In this document: positions 29,826-38,905 of the stretch, in pieces | Layout: each line of letters starts with the position of its first letter | Numbering within the stretch: the first letter of the stretch is position 1 | Source: Planctomycetota bacterium | GTDB taxonomy: Bacteria; Planctomycetota; Phycisphaerae; Tepidisphaerales; Tepidisphaeraceae | Direction: 5' to 3' | Assembly (NCBI GenBank): GCA_038746835.1 | Contig: JBCDKH010000001.1 | Span: 1 to 64,000, forward strand | DNA: 64,000 nt | Notes under the pieces: generated by a model | Told to the model about the DNA's origin: nothing | Seen by the model: the letters and a program-made list of their open reading frames with translations, nothing else | Databases searched by the model: none | Translations under genes and position numbers: made by a program

Positions 29826-30652
29826 TCGGCTGCCGCGACTGTAGCGGATCCGACTTGCCGACGATGCCTCACCCACAGCAGGCACATCCCATGCGGCGGA
29901 GCCGTCGGGCCTGCAGCCTCGCGATCGCGTGCCGACAGAATCGTCGTCATCGCTTCAGGCGGTACTTTCCCCGCACCCACGCGGAGCAAAGTTCCCGTCA
30001 TGATCCGAACCTGATGCCACAGGAAGCCAGTTCCGGCGATCTCGAAGTGCACCCGATCGCCGTCGCGTGACACCTTCGCGGACGTGACCGTCCGAACCGT
30101 CGACTCGCGTCCGTGGCCCGGCTTGGCGAAGCTGGCAAAGTCGTGTTCGCCGACGAATCGCGCCGCCGCTTCATGCATCGCAGCGACGTCGAGTGGACTC
30201 GGCATCGGCGGCAGGTGGAGCATCACGTCGCCGGCAAACACGTCCTTCTTCAGTCCGTTGTGCACCGTGTAGCGATACGCCTTCTCGGCCGTGTCGCTAA
30301 GGACGTCGAAGTCGTTCGCGACGGGCTCGATCGACCGGATCGCGACATCCGCCGGCAGCTTTGCGTTCGTCGCTGCCATGAGCCGTTCGGGCGCGATTTG
30401 ATGCCGGATCGTCTCGAAGCTTGCCGCCTGACCTTTGGCGTGAACGCCGGCGTCGGTCCGACTGGCACCGACGACGTTGACGGGATGCCCGACGGTGCGT
30501 TGGAGCGCGAGTCGCAGGACGTTCTGGACCGTCGGCAGCTCGGCCGCAGAAGTGTCTTCGCCCGGCACCATCTGCCGCTGCCAGCCGTGGTAAGCCGTGC
30601 CGCGATACGCGACCGTCAGCTTGTAACGGAGTTGGGCCGGCTCATCGCTCAC
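29822..30652 (-). CDS. truA: tRNA pseudouridine(38-40) synthase TruA
   Basis: The start is GTG at 30652, which overlaps the upstream stop as GTGA; the longer frame runs through the antisense of the neighbour. The 276 residues contain the TruA catalytic segment GASRTDAGVHAKGQ with the nucleophile Asp. YRGTAYHGWQRQ and GTGFLWHQVRIMTGTLL are also family landmarks. It modifies uridines 38-40 of the tRNA anticodon arm. Both ends overlap neighbours by four bases. Confidence 0.95.
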   Translation of the reverse strand: MSDEPAQLRYKLTVAYRGTAYHGWQRQMVPGEDTSAAELPTVQNVLRLALQRTVGHPVNVVGASRTDAGVHAKGQAASFETIRHQIAPERLMAATNAKLPADVAIRSIEPVANDFDVLSDTAEKAYRYTVHNGLKKDVFAGDVMLHLPPMPSPLDVAAMHEAAARFVGEHDFASFAKPGHGRESTVRTVTSAKVSRDGDRVHFEIAGTGFLWHQVRIMTGTLLRVGAGKVPPEAMTTILSARDREAAGPTAPPHGMCLLWVRHRRQVGSATVAAAE

Positions 30653-32667
30653 GAATCGGCAGGCGTGTCGCGCTTCAGATCGAGCCACGCGTGCTCCGCG
30701 TCGGTGAGCTCGATCGACAGGCCGGGCAGCGACGTGTGCAGCTCGCGGAGGTTGCGCGGGCCGATGAGTGCGAAGCTCGGGAACGCCTGCTTGAGCACCC
30801 ATGCCGCTGCAATGCTGATCGGCTCGACGCCGCGTTGCTCGGCAAGTTCGAAACAACGCTTGCGTCGCTCCATGTTGGCATCGCTGACCCAGCAGCGGTT
30901 CAGCTCGGCCTCGTCCAAGTCGCGATCAGGCACGAAGAAGCCGCGGGCCTGACTGCTCCACGCAAAGTTGGTCAGACCGGTCTCGGCGAGGTAGCTCATC
31001 CAATCGTCGGCGTGCGCGCTCTCGCAACCTCGCCAGACGGGATCGACCATCTCGGCCAGCGACAGGTTCTGGCTCATGACGGTGAAGCCACGAACGCCCT
31101 TCTTGCTCGCGTAATCCTGGGCCTCCTTCAGGCGGCTCAGCGTCCAGTTGCTCCCGCCAAACCCGCCGCGAATGAGTCCTTCATCGGCCAGCTCGCTCAG
31201 AACGTCGACGAATTCGCCCGCTGGCACATCAGGGTTGTCGCGGTGGAGGAAGTAGAGATCGCAGTAGTCGGTGCCGAGCCAGCCGAGCTGGTCCATCAGC
31301 TCGCCGCGGATGAAGTGCGGGAAGTTTCGCGGCGTGTGGGCACCCTTGCAGATGACGGCCACCTGGTCGCGCACGTTCCGGTGCTTGATCCACTGACCCA
31401 GCAGTGCCGAGCGCTGTCGACCGTAAACGTGCGCGGTGTCGAAGCCGTTGCCGCCGTACTCGAAAAACGCGTCGTAAAGGACAGCCGCCCGGTCGAACCG
31501 GTGCTGGTTGTCGCAGCCCATCAGGAACTTCGACACCTCGAACGGAATCTCGCCGACCTTCGCCGTCGGCATCGGCGACGTCGACTGGCGCGCAAGCGAC
31601 TCGCCGATGATGGTCGTGGAGCTGTAGTGCTCGAGCGTTTCGGCCGGGTACGTGAGACCAATCTGCTCGCGCCACGTGTCGAGCGCCCGCATGTTCCCGA
31701 GTGTGTCGGCAGGCGTCATCGCAGGGAACGCAACGCCGCCGGTGACCACTGCCTTCGCAAAGGCCTCGGCCTCGAGTGCGTAGAGCGGCTTGTCGCTCGG
31801 CACGGCAATCTCACGCTTGTCGCCCTCGGCCGGCTCGATGACGATCGTGCTCTCGCCGCCGTGGCGTGCGGGAATGAACGGCTGGTCGATGCTCAGCTTT
31901 CCGCCGGTGCCGTAGACGGTCAGTCCGTTCTGTGCGTTGAGACGAACGCCCGTTCGCAGCGACGCGACAATCCCGCCGGGGAACATCGCCGTCGCAGCGG
32001 CCCACTCGTCGACGCCCGTCTTGCCGAGATGACCGACGCCCTTGAGACTCGTCGGCCCTGCAACGTCTCCACCGACGGCAGCACCGGCGACGAGCCGAGC
32101 GATGCTGACGGCGTAGCAGCCGACGTCCAAAATCCCGCCACCGCCGAGCTCCGGGTTGAGCAGTCGCTGCTCGGGCTTGTCCGGCCCGCGAAAGCTGAAG
32201 GCGGCGTCGATGAACTGCACATCGCCGATGACTTTCTCGCGAAGCAATCGCACGAGCTCGTCGATCACCGGATGGCAGCGGTACATGAACGCCTCCATCA
32301 GGACGCGATCGGACAGCCGAGCCGCCTCAAACATCGCCTCGGCATCTGCCCAGTTGATCGCGACCGGCTTCTCACACAGAACGTGCTTGCCGGCGCGGAG
32401 CAGCTTGATCGTCCACTCGGCGTGCTGCGGGTGCGGCGTGGCGACGTAGACCGCATCGACCTCGGCGTCCGAGAGGAGCTCGTCGTAACTGCCAAGGCCG
32501 CGTGCGCCCGGCGCGTGTTCCTTGGCAAAGGCGTCGGCCTTTTCCTTGGAACGGCTCGCGACAGCGACGAGCGTGCCCGTGTCGGTGTGTTTGAGATCAG
32601 AAGCAAAGGCCCCGGCGATGCGGCCGGCGCCGAGGATTCCCCAACGAAGATGCGTGGCGGGCGTCAT
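30649..32667 (-). CDS. Fused Gfo/Idh/MocA oxidoreductase and aldo/keto reductase
   Basis: The 672-residue protein joins two NAD(P)-dependent oxidoreductases. Residues 1-335 are Gfo/Idh/MocA: GILGAGRIAGAFASDL is the Rossmann loop, HVLCEKPVAIN holds the EKP Lys, and DVGCYAVSIARL follows in the second domain. Residues about 365-672 are an aldo/keto reductase with FDTAHVYGRQRS (Asp and Tyr), VAVICKGAH (Lys) and DLYFLHRDN (His) completing the catalytic tetrad. Both active sites look intact. Fusion suggests successive steps on one sugar or cyclitol, but the substrate is unknown. It heads the operon with truA. Confidence 0.9.
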   Translation of the reverse strand: MTPATHLRWGILGAGRIAGAFASDLKHTDTGTLVAVASRSKEKADAFAKEHAPGARGLGSYDELLSDAEVDAVYVATPHPQHAEWTIKLLRAGKHVLCEKPVAINWADAEAMFEAARLSDRVLMEAFMYRCHPVIDELVRLLREKVIGDVQFIDAAFSFRGPDKPEQRLLNPELGGGGILDVGCYAVSIARLVAGAAVGGDVAGPTSLKGVGHLGKTGVDEWAAATAMFPGGIVASLRTGVRLNAQNGLTVYGTGGKLSIDQPFIPARHGGESTIVIEPAEGDKREIAVPSDKPLYALEAEAFAKAVVTGGVAFPAMTPADTLGNMRALDTWREQIGLTYPAETLEHYSSTTIIGESLARQSTSPMPTAKVGEIPFEVSKFLMGCDNQHRFDRAAVLYDAFFEYGGNGFDTAHVYGRQRSALLGQWIKHRNVRDQVAVICKGAHTPRNFPHFIRGELMDQLGWLGTDYCDLYFLHRDNPDVPAGEFVDVLSELADEGLIRGGFGGSNWTLSRLKEAQDYASKKGVRGFTVMSQNLSLAEMVDPVWRGCESAHADDWMSYLAETGLTNFAWSSQARGFFVPDRDLDEAELNRCWVSDANMERRKRCFELAEQRGVEPISIAAAWVLKQAFPSFALIGPRNLRELHTSLPGLSIELTDAEHAWLDLKRDTPADS

Positions 32668-32691
32668 GCCCCAACTTGTAGGCGAGGCAGA

Positions 32692-33087
32692 TCAGCCACC
32701 CAACCCGCCGAGCCCGCCACGCCGCAGCTGGTCCATCATGTCGTCGGTGATGCCGGCCTCTTCTGCGGCCTTGGCCATCTTCTCCTGCGTCACCTCAGCC
32801 GCCTTGACCTGCGCCTTCTGCTGAGCGATCGCGACCGCGGAAACGATGTGCCGCTGAAGCTGCTCGATGTCGGCAACCTCGGCCGTCGGGTTGATTTGCA
32901 GCGAGACCAGCTCCAGCTTGCCGTTGCACGTCGCAACCACCGCACCGTTACCGGCGTCAGCGGTGATGCGAAGGCCGCCGAGCTCGCCGACGAGTTCCGC
33001 CTGCATCTCGGCCATCTTCGACTGCATGGCCTTCATCTTCGCGATCATCTGGGGCAGATTCGCGAGGTCTTTGAAGTTCTCGAACAT
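32692..33087 (-). CDS. ebfC: YbaB/EbfC nucleoid-associated protein
   Basis: The 131-residue protein begins MFENFKDLANLPQMIAKMKA and has the EbfC layout. A Met/Lys-rich N-terminal helix is followed by GLRITADAGNGAVVATCNGK, the conserved beta tweezers, then LVSLQINP and a C-terminal helix, with a Gly-rich tail. EbfC dimers bind DNA with little sequence preference. It usually lies beside dnaX and recR; here neither is near. It is followed by the oxidoreductase gene 24 bases away on the same strand. Confidence 0.9.
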   Translation of the reverse strand: MFENFKDLANLPQMIAKMKAMQSKMAEMQAELVGELGGLRITADAGNGAVVATCNGKLELVSLQINPTAEVADIEQLQRHIVSAVAIAQQKAQVKAAEVTQEKMAKAAEEAGITDDMMDQLRRGGLGGLGG

Positions 33088-33106
33088 GCGCGATGATACG
33101 GCTTGT

Positions 33107-33198
33107 CCGTCATCCCGAGCGAAGCCGAGGGACCTCGCCTGGTTCTGCGTGGTCGCGCAGGCGAGCTCCTTCGACTCGCTGCGCCCGCTCAGGATGAC
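33107..33198. repeat. Dispersed inverted repeat, copy B
   Basis: The left end CCGTCATCCCGAGCGAAGCC and the right end GCTCAGGATGAC match the family described at 7571. It lies in the 128-base gap between ebfC and the class V aminotransferase gene. Confidence 0.9.
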
Positions 33199-33215
33199 CT
33201 AACGCCGGTTTCGGG

Positions 33216-34415
33216 CTACACCGCCATCAGTTCCGCCGACGAGGTCAGCTCGGCAAGTGCGTCGGCGGCGAAGCGGACGTCTTGCTTGCTGGTGAAGGGG
33301 CCGAAGCTGAGCCGCGTTGCGCCACCGGCGTCGAGCGTGCCGATCGCGCGGTGGACCCAAGGCGCGCAGTGGATGCCGCTGCGGGAGAGGACACCAAAGC
33401 CGCTCTCGAGCGCGGCCGAAAGCTCGTGCGGTTCGAGTCCCTCAGCCCGGACGCTGAAGACGCCAATGCGGTCCGCCACGCCGGGCGGGCCGAAGAGCGT
33501 CAGGCCGTCGACGCCGGTGATCGCACCGAGGAACGTCGAGACCAGGCCTTGCTCGTGTCGCTGAATCTCGCCGAGCCCTTTGCCGCGGAGCCAGCGCACG
33601 CCCGCGAGCAGACCGGCGACGCCGATGGCGTTGTGGCTGCCAGGCTCGTAGCGATCCGGCATCCACGTCGGGTGCGTCGGCAGATCGCTCCGACTGCCGG
33701 TGCCACCTTCACGCAGAGGCCGGACGAGCTTTTCCATGCCTGGCCGAAGGTAGAGAAAGCCCGTGCCGAGCGGCCCCATCAACGCCTTGTGCCCCGGTGC
33801 GGCGAGCAGATCGATCGAGTCTTTCTGCACGTCGACCGACACATGCCCGATCGACTGGGCCGCGTCGACCACGAAGGGCACCGCCATCTCGCGACAGATC
33901 GCACCGATCTCCGCGACGCGTTGAACGGCGCCGGTGACGTTGCTCGCGTGCGTCAATGCGACGAACTTCGTGTCCCGCTGGATCGCCTCGCGCACGTCGG
34001 CCGGGTCGACGAGCGTCGTCTCCGGGTCGCACGGCACGGCCGTGAACTTCAGGCCCCACTGTTCGGCCATCGCGTGGACGGGCCGGAGGATGGAGTTGTG
34101 GTCGGCCTCGCTGATGACGACGTGGCCGGGGTTGAAGGGATCGATGAGGCCGCGCAGCGCGATGTTGAGTGCGTCCGAGCAGTTGAGCGCGAAGACGACG
34201 TGGTCGGGCGACTCGCCGCCGATGAAGTCGTTGATCTCGCGTCGGCACGCCTCGAGCAGTCTGCCGGTTTCGACCGCTTCGTCATACGCACCGCGGCCGG
34301 CGCTGGCACCGAGGCGCGTCGCGTAGTCCGTCATCGCCGCCAGGACTTCGGGCGGCTTGGGAAAGCTCGTTGCGGCGTTGTCAAGGTAGAGGCGTCGCGG
34401 GGCGGCGTCGGACAT
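33216..34415 (-). CDS. Class V PLP-dependent aminotransferase, cysteine desulfurase-like
   Basis: The 399-residue protein opens LYLDNAATSFPKPPEVL, the usual start of the IscS/SufS-like group. The PLP-binding Lys is at about 210 in LLAAPGHKALMGPLGTGFLY, with ALTHASNVTGA and FVVDAAQSIGH before it. SGIHCAPWVHRAIG near residue 355 holds a Cys in the place of the desulfurase active Cys. It closely fits the orphan cysteine desulfurase-like family that lacks Isc/Suf partners. No Fe-S assembly genes are near, so the acceptor is unknown. Confidence 0.88.
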   Translation of the reverse strand: MSDAAPRRLYLDNAATSFPKPPEVLAAMTDYATRLGASAGRGAYDEAVETGRLLEACRREINDFIGGESPDHVVFALNCSDALNIALRGLIDPFNPGHVVISEADHNSILRPVHAMAEQWGLKFTAVPCDPETTLVDPADVREAIQRDTKFVALTHASNVTGAVQRVAEIGAICREMAVPFVVDAAQSIGHVSVDVQKDSIDLLAAPGHKALMGPLGTGFLYLRPGMEKLVRPLREGGTGSRSDLPTHPTWMPDRYEPGSHNAIGVAGLLAGVRWLRGKGLGEIQRHEQGLVSTFLGAITGVDGLTLFGPPGVADRIGVFSVRAEGLEPHELSAALESGFGVLSRSGIHCAPWVHRAIGTLDAGGATRLSFGPFTSKQDVRFAADALAELTSSAELMAV

Positions 34416-34450
34416 CGTGGCATGATAAGGACGCGGCGCGGACGCGTGTT

Positions 34451-35416
34451 TCAGTCGTCGGCGTGCTTTTTGCCGACGACGGTCGGGTAGAACTCGCCGG
34501 CATACTCGCGATCTTCCTCGGGCTCGTCGACGTGCGTCGGCTTGTCTTCAGGCGTGGTGGCGACGAATCGCTTGGCAGGCGTAGCGGCGGCACCGATGGA
34601 GGCGGGCTCGGCGGATTCGGCAAGCGCGTCGCCGGCGACATCACCGCTCTGCATCGCCGCAGACTCCACGTACGCATCGAGCTCGGCGGCACGTTCGCGC
34701 TCGCGTTGCTCGCGGGCTTCGCGTTCTGCGCGAGACTCGGCCTGGGCGTCAGGGTTGTCGACCTTCGCCAGCTCGCCCAGAAGCGGGCCGTCCTTTGTCG
34801 GACCGACGATCAGACGCCGCACGCCCGCCAGCGTCATCCCGACGGCCAGCCCCGCTCCGAGCCATGCCGCCCAGGTGAGACGGGGATCGTTGGAGAGCGT
34901 CGTTCGGTAGTCGGCCTCGGCGAGGTTCAGGTACGCGGGCAGATCCATCGGCTGCCCGCCGTTGGCTTCGGGAACGCTTCGAGTCGAGCGAAACAGGCCC
35001 CGGCGTCGTGGCTCCGCACCGGGCTCGTTCCAGACGATGCCCTCGGCTGGTGTGATGATCTCGAACGGCTGGTACGTGCCCTCGTCGCGCCGCCCTTGCC
35101 GGATGAGCCGCTCGCCGGTCAATCGGTGTCCGCCCTCGCGAAGGGGTTCAACGGTCAGCCCCTGGACGACGTTCCGCCCGTCGCGCGTCTGCTGGCCGAG
35201 CGACTGCGCGAAGCTGACGGCACCCATCGTCCGGATAGGCGTCGCGACGGGCTCCGGCCGCGCCCAGAGCACCGCGCCCGCGATGATCGGTCCGAGCACC
35301 ACCAGGCCCCACGATCGCAGAGACCACGCCCAAGGCCGCACGACTTCACCCGCGAGCTTGGATGGCGCATTGACGGCCAAGTCGTCCAGGTCAGGCGTGA
35401 CGGGCTCGTCGCTCAC
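34451..35416 (-). CDS. Hypothetical two-helix membrane protein
   Basis: The start is GTG at 35416 and overlaps the stop of the upstream pseudopilin gene (GTGA). The 321 residues have one helix near residue 35 ([16 protein letters not shown]) and a second near 190 ([18 protein letters not shown]). Between them is a soluble domain with [13 protein letters not shown] charged coiled C-terminal region ([20 protein letters not shown]) follows. I do not recognise the family. Coupling to a pseudopilin suggests a role with the secretion machinery, which is only inference. Confidence 0.7.
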   Translation of the reverse strand: MSDEPVTPDLDDLAVNAPSKLAGEVVRPWAWSLRSWGLVVLGPIIAGAVLWARPEPVATPIRTMGAVSFAQSLGQQTRDGRNVVQGLTVEPLREGGHRLTGERLIRQGRRDEGTYQPFEIITPAEGIVWNEPGAEPRRRGLFRSTRSVPEANGGQPMDLPAYLNLAEADYRTTLSNDPRLTWAAWLGAGLAVGMTLAGVRRLIVGPTKDGPLLGELAKVDNPDAQAESRAEREAREQRERERAAELDAYVESAAMQSGDVAGDALAESAEPASIGAAATPAKRFVATTPEDKPTHVDEPEEDREYAGEFYPTVVGKKHADD

Positions 35417-36186
35417 GGGTCGACATCCCTCCAGCGAACGCCCAGCTCGTCCGGGTCGAATGTCATCGTGGTCTCGTCGAACTGACTCTCGAGCGTCGCG
35501 TGCGCGTCAGCAAACAGCACCGTCAGCCCACGTCCCTCGTGAATGTTGATGCCGTCCGGTTCGCCGCTGAAGATCAGCATGTGGTTCGTGGCGTCGTCCT
35601 TGTCGATGTCGGTGAAGTCGTCCGTCGGCTTCGATCCGAACGGCTGGGCGTAGAAGCCGAGATTGACTGCATCGCCGCTCAGGACGAACGCACTGCTGTT
35701 GCGAATGTTGGCCAGAATCCATGACTGCCGCCGCGGGTCTTGTCGCTGCAGCCAGCGGGCGCTGATGAAGTAGTTGTGGGTCGCACCGACTGGAAACGCC
35801 GGGCAGTTGTAGATGTCGTCGTCGGGCTCTTGGTCCCACGCCGCTTGCAGCATCTGACTCCAGCCGAGGCCTTCGGCATCGAATGGGTGCGAGCCATCCG
35901 GGTGGGTCTGAATGCCGCTCCACGCCGGCAGCCGGCCGTCCTGTTCGTTCGCGTAGAGGTTTAGCGCGGCACCGATCTGACGCAGATTGCTCAGGCAGAC
36001 CACCGTCGTCGCCGACTGCCGCGCCCGCGTCAGCGCCGGCAGCAGGATCGATATCAAGAGCGCGATGATGCCGATGACGACGAGGATCTCCACGAGAGAA
36101 AACCCGCGTCGTCGGCCGACGTGCTGTCCTTGGTGTTCGAGCAAGCTCCTCCTCTGCTGGCGGCAACATACCGCGTGGCGTCGCAT
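35413..36186 (-). CDS. Prepilin-type N-terminal cleavage/methylation domain protein
   Basis: The 257-residue protein has a long basic leader and [20 protein letters not shown], the prepilin peptidase site. [20 protein letters not shown], as in other planctomycete pseudopilin-like proteins, follows. It ends with [18 protein letters not shown], a variant of the H-X-DG end in which ADAH replaces DG. The start at 36186 gives a leader of about 28 residues and has no good ribosome site. It starts 22 bases after purU on the same strand. Confidence 0.8.
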   Translation of the reverse strand: MRRHAVCCRQQRRSLLEHQGQHVGRRRGFSLVEILVVIGIIALLISILLPALTRARQSATTVVCLSNLRQIGAALNLYANEQDGRLPAWSGIQTHPDGSHPFDAEGLGWSQMLQAAWDQEPDDDIYNCPAFPVGATHNYFISARWLQRQDPRRQSWILANIRNSSAFVLSGDAVNLGFYAQPFGSKPTDDFTDIDKDDATNHMLIFSGEPDGINIHEGRGLTVLFADAHATLESQFDETTMTFDPDELGVRWRDVDP

Positions 36187-36207
36187 CGTTCCAGCGTTGC
36201 TCGCCGG

Positions 36208-37050
36208 TTACTCGAACACGACCGTCCGCTGGCCGGTGACGATGACGCGGTCTTCCAGGTGAGCCCGGACCGCTGTCGCAAGCACCTGGCGTTCGAGGTC
36301 GCGACCTTTGCGCACGAGGTCGTCGGGCGAGTCGCGATGACCCACCGGCTCGATTGCCTGAGCCAGAATCGGCCCGGCATCCAGTTCGGCCGTGACGTAG
36401 TGGCTCGTCGCGCCGATCAGCTTCACGCCCCGCTCCCACGCCTGGTGGTACGGCCGGCCTCCCTTGAACGCCGGGAGCAGGCCGTGGTGGATGTTGATGC
36501 AGCGACCCGCCCAACGCGCGCACAATTCCGGCGACAGAATCTGCATGTACCGGGCCAGCACGATCAGGTCGACATCGCCAACGACCTCGGCCAGGGCTTG
36601 CTCCTGCTCGGCCTTGGTCTCGGGCGTGACGGGCAGATGAACAAACCTCAGCCCACGACGCTCCGCCGCCTCGCCCGGCTCAGGATGATTCGACACAACC
36701 ATCGCCACCTCGGCCGGCAGCTCGCCGATGTCGTGCCGAAAGAGCAGGTCCCGCAGGCAATGGTCCTGTCGACTCGCGAGGATCGCGATGCTCGGCCGAT
36801 GGTCGTCCCAGCCAAGGCGGATCGTCAGGCCATCCCGTTCAGCGAGGTCTCGGACACGGCTTGCAAACGCCTCGGCGGTCGAGCCGTCGACCAAGTCGAA
36901 CGCCAGCCGCATGAAAAAGTGCCCGCGCTCACCGTGCTGATCCGCATCGGTGATGTTGCCACCTTCGCCTGCGAGAAACGCCGCAACTGTGGCAACAAGG
37001 CCCGGCCGGTCCGGGCAATCGATAAGCAGTCGGCCCGAACGCGTCGCCAT
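36208..37050 (-). CDS. purU: Formyltetrahydrofolate deformylase PurU
   Basis: The 280-residue protein has an N-terminal ACT domain (LLIDCPDRPGLVATVAAFL) and a C-terminal formyl transferase fold. MVVSNHPEPGE and LARYMQILSPELC are seen, and GATSHYVTAELDAGPILAQ holds the catalytic Asp. PurU hydrolyses 10-formyl-THF to formate and THF and feeds formate to PurT-type purine synthesis. The 5-formyl-THF cyclo-ligase at 54925 is the other folate gene in the window. Confidence 0.94.
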   Translation of the reverse strand: MATRSGRLLIDCPDRPGLVATVAAFLAGEGGNITDADQHGERGHFFMRLAFDLVDGSTAEAFASRVRDLAERDGLTIRLGWDDHRPSIAILASRQDHCLRDLLFRHDIGELPAEVAMVVSNHPEPGEAAERRGLRFVHLPVTPETKAEQEQALAEVVGDVDLIVLARYMQILSPELCARWAGRCINIHHGLLPAFKGGRPYHQAWERGVKLIGATSHYVTAELDAGPILAQAIEPVGHRDSPDDLVRKGRDLERQVLATAVRAHLEDRVIVTGQRTVVFE

Positions 37051-37109
37051 GGCCCAGTCTACGAAACCGACGATCAGCCCGCCTTACCAGCCGCCTCGCC
37101 CAACGCACA

Positions 37110-38156
37110 TCACGCCGCGAGTCGCGGCATCGTCGGTAGCTCGTCGAAGGCCGGCAGTTGCTTCGCGACAGCGTACTTCGCGCGACTCTCCAGCAGACTC
37201 GCGTGCTCGGGCCGGTTGACATGCTCCAGGTATCGATCCCGCAACTCCCTGGCCTGACGGACCAGGTTCGGGTCGATCGGCGGTGCCTTCGGCCTTGACG
37301 CTTTCTTCTCGGTGCCACTAAATCTTTCCAGTGGCGGAACTTGCTGAGGCGTCGGGCACGGCAAGGATGCCGTGGCACCGGAGTCTGTGGGCGCGGTGGG
37401 TGGGGTGGCAGCCGTCGGCGGGGGACCGAACTGCATGGGCATCCGCGGCTTCGGCGGCTCGGCGACCGGCTGCTTCTTCGATGTCGTGACCCTCTTTTTC
37501 GGCACTGCCGGCTTCAAGGGGGTGGGGACCTCTTTGACCTCGATCACCGGCATCGGCTCGCTCCAGTGCAACCCCGGCGGGATCGGCAACGCCAGTCGAT
37601 CCTCCCGCATCTGCCCGCCTTCCGTCTTGCTCGGGTACCACCATCGGGTCTCAGTGTCTCCCTCTACGATCTTCTTTTGCCAGAACAGGTGGACGCGCTT
37701 CTTCTTCGTGCTCCCGCCGCGGAACGCGATCGGCACGAACCCCATCGCCTCCCAGAACCGGTTCGCCGGCAGATCCTGGGCACACCAGCAACAGAACAGC
37801 CGACACCCATACGCACTCCGCTCGAAGACCTCCTTGAGCAACGTGGCCCCGATCAGCCCCCGCTGCGCCGACGGATCGACGCACAGCTGATAGATCACGC
37901 CCAGCTCATCCCGCTTGAGGTACCGGTCGCGATACATGACGTAGCCGATCGGCTGTGCCATCGTCTCCTGCTCAGCGACGAGCAATCCGCCCAGATCGAG
38001 GTACTCCTGGAACTGCTTGGTCGTCGCATAGCCGAGCTGCTTCGAGTGCTTCTTGTGCAATGCGTCGATCCATGGCAGGTCGTCGTGCGTCGCGGGGCGC
38101 ACCGTGATCGGCGCATTCGGCACCGGCAATGCGTTCTGCGAAATGAGCTCATTCAT
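37110..38156 (-). CDS. GNAT-fold N-acetyltransferase domain protein with long basic/proline-rich C-terminus
   Basis: Residues 1-165 of 348 look like a GNAT domain: ITVRPATHDDLPWIDALHKK at the start, GYVMYRDRYLKRDELGVIYQLCVDPSAQR for strands 4-5 and ANRFWEAMGFVPIAF at the end. The acyl-CoA loop is the unusual QRGLIGATLL rather than a QxxGxG/A. The rest is Pro/Lys-rich and probably disordered. Its substrate is unknown. It lies 60 bases upstream of purU on the same strand and next to repeat copy C. Confidence 0.75.
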   Translation of the reverse strand: MNELISQNALPVPNAPITVRPATHDDLPWIDALHKKHSKQLGYATTKQFQEYLDLGGLLVAEQETMAQPIGYVMYRDRYLKRDELGVIYQLCVDPSAQRGLIGATLLKEVFERSAYGCRLFCCWCAQDLPANRFWEAMGFVPIAFRGGSTKKKRVHLFWQKKIVEGDTETRWWYPSKTEGGQMREDRLALPIPPGLHWSEPMPVIEVKEVPTPLKPAVPKKRVTTSKKQPVAEPPKPRMPMQFGPPPTAATPPTAPTDSGATASLPCPTPQQVPPLERFSGTEKKASRPKAPPIDPNLVRQARELRDRYLEHVNRPEHASLLESRAKYAVAKQLPAFDELPTMPRLAA

Positions 38157-38180
38157 GACATCTCCGTCGTTCGTTCTGTT

Positions 38181-38276
38181 CCGTCATCCCGAGCGCAGCC
38201 GAGGGACCTCGCAGCGGCTCCGCGACGAAGGCCGGACGAGGTCCTTCGACTCGCTGCGCTCGCTCAGGATGACGGA
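38181..38276. repeat. Dispersed inverted repeat, copy C
   Basis: The left end CCGTCATCCCGAGCGCAGCC and the right end CGCTCAGGATGACGGA are well matched to copies B and D. It lies between the GNAT gene start and the beta-sandwich gene stop. Confidence 0.92.
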
Positions 38277-38298
38277 TGGGTGCCACCTGGAGCTTCCT

Positions 38299-38715
38299 TT
38301 AGCTCGTGTATGGCAAAACGACGCCCATCACCCCGCCCCACGGCTGCCCGCCATCCGCGGCGCGGATGCCGTTCGCTGCCGAGGCGTCGAGCGTGAACGC
38401 GGTCGTGACGGCTGGCCCGAGGTACTCGAGCCCGAGCACCACGGTGTCTGCCGACGGCTGACTCACGGTGCCCGTCGCGTCCCACCGCACGTTGGTGGCC
38501 GAGCCGCCGTCGACGACGATCGCCGCCCCGTCGAGCTGGTCGACGTCGACCGCCTGATCGAACGTCAACGTCAGCAGCGAGCCATTGACCACCGCTGACG
38601 TCAACACCGGCACACTCGGCCCCGCCGCGACACCCCCGCCCCGCCGACGCCGCCCGTACCGCCGCCGCTTGGCGGGCGTGAACGACGGTGGGACGTTGAC
38701 GGTGGCGAGAGGCAT
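38299..38715 (-). CDS. Small beta-sandwich (Ig-like) protein of unknown function
   Basis: The 138 residues begin with a basic stretch (KRRRYGRRRRGGG). One Ig-like domain follows: VPVLTSAVVNGSLLTLTFDQ, then LDGAAIVVDGG and TVVLGLEYLG. It resembles bacterial Ig-like domains of the SbsA type that contain TSAxVNGxxLTLTF. There is no signal peptide. It is on the same strand as, and 190 bases downstream of, the FN3-like protein, with heptamer repeats between them. The function is unknown. Confidence 0.65.
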   Translation of the reverse strand: MPLATVNVPPSFTPAKRRRYGRRRRGGGVAAGPSVPVLTSAVVNGSLLTLTFDQAVDVDQLDGAAIVVDGGSATNVRWDATGTVSQPSADTVVLGLEYLGPAVTTAFTLDASAANGIRAADGGQPWGGVMGVVLPYTS

Positions 38716-38725
38716 GGGGAGAAAG

Positions 38726-38900
38726 GGACTAGCGACTAGGGACTAGGGACTAGGGACTAGGAGTTAGGGATGAAGGCAGAAGTGGGGAGTGGGGAGTTGG
38801 GAGTTGGAGTGATCAAGGATGAAGTGCGGCGGGTGCCGAGTTGGCACGTTCCTCCGCTCTGACCTTCCTCCTTCATCCCTCCTCCTTCATCCCTTCTCAC
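38726..38900. repeat. Cluster of short tandem heptamer-type repeats
   Basis: Three kinds follow each other in one intergenic gap. GACTAGG units repeat four times from about 38734. GGGGAGT units with decayed copies follow at 38781-38810. CCTCCTTCATCCCT is repeated twice without change at 38867-38880 and 38881-38894. Periods of 7 and 14 recall the short tandem heptanucleotide repeats known from filamentous cyanobacteria. Confidence 0.8.
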
Positions 38901-38905
38901 CTCCC

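Noticed and set aside
30691-33096. An 801-residue plus-strand reading frame
   Set aside because: It is antisense to the fused oxidoreductase and ebfC, which have clear motifs; long antisense frames are normal in GC-rich DNA.
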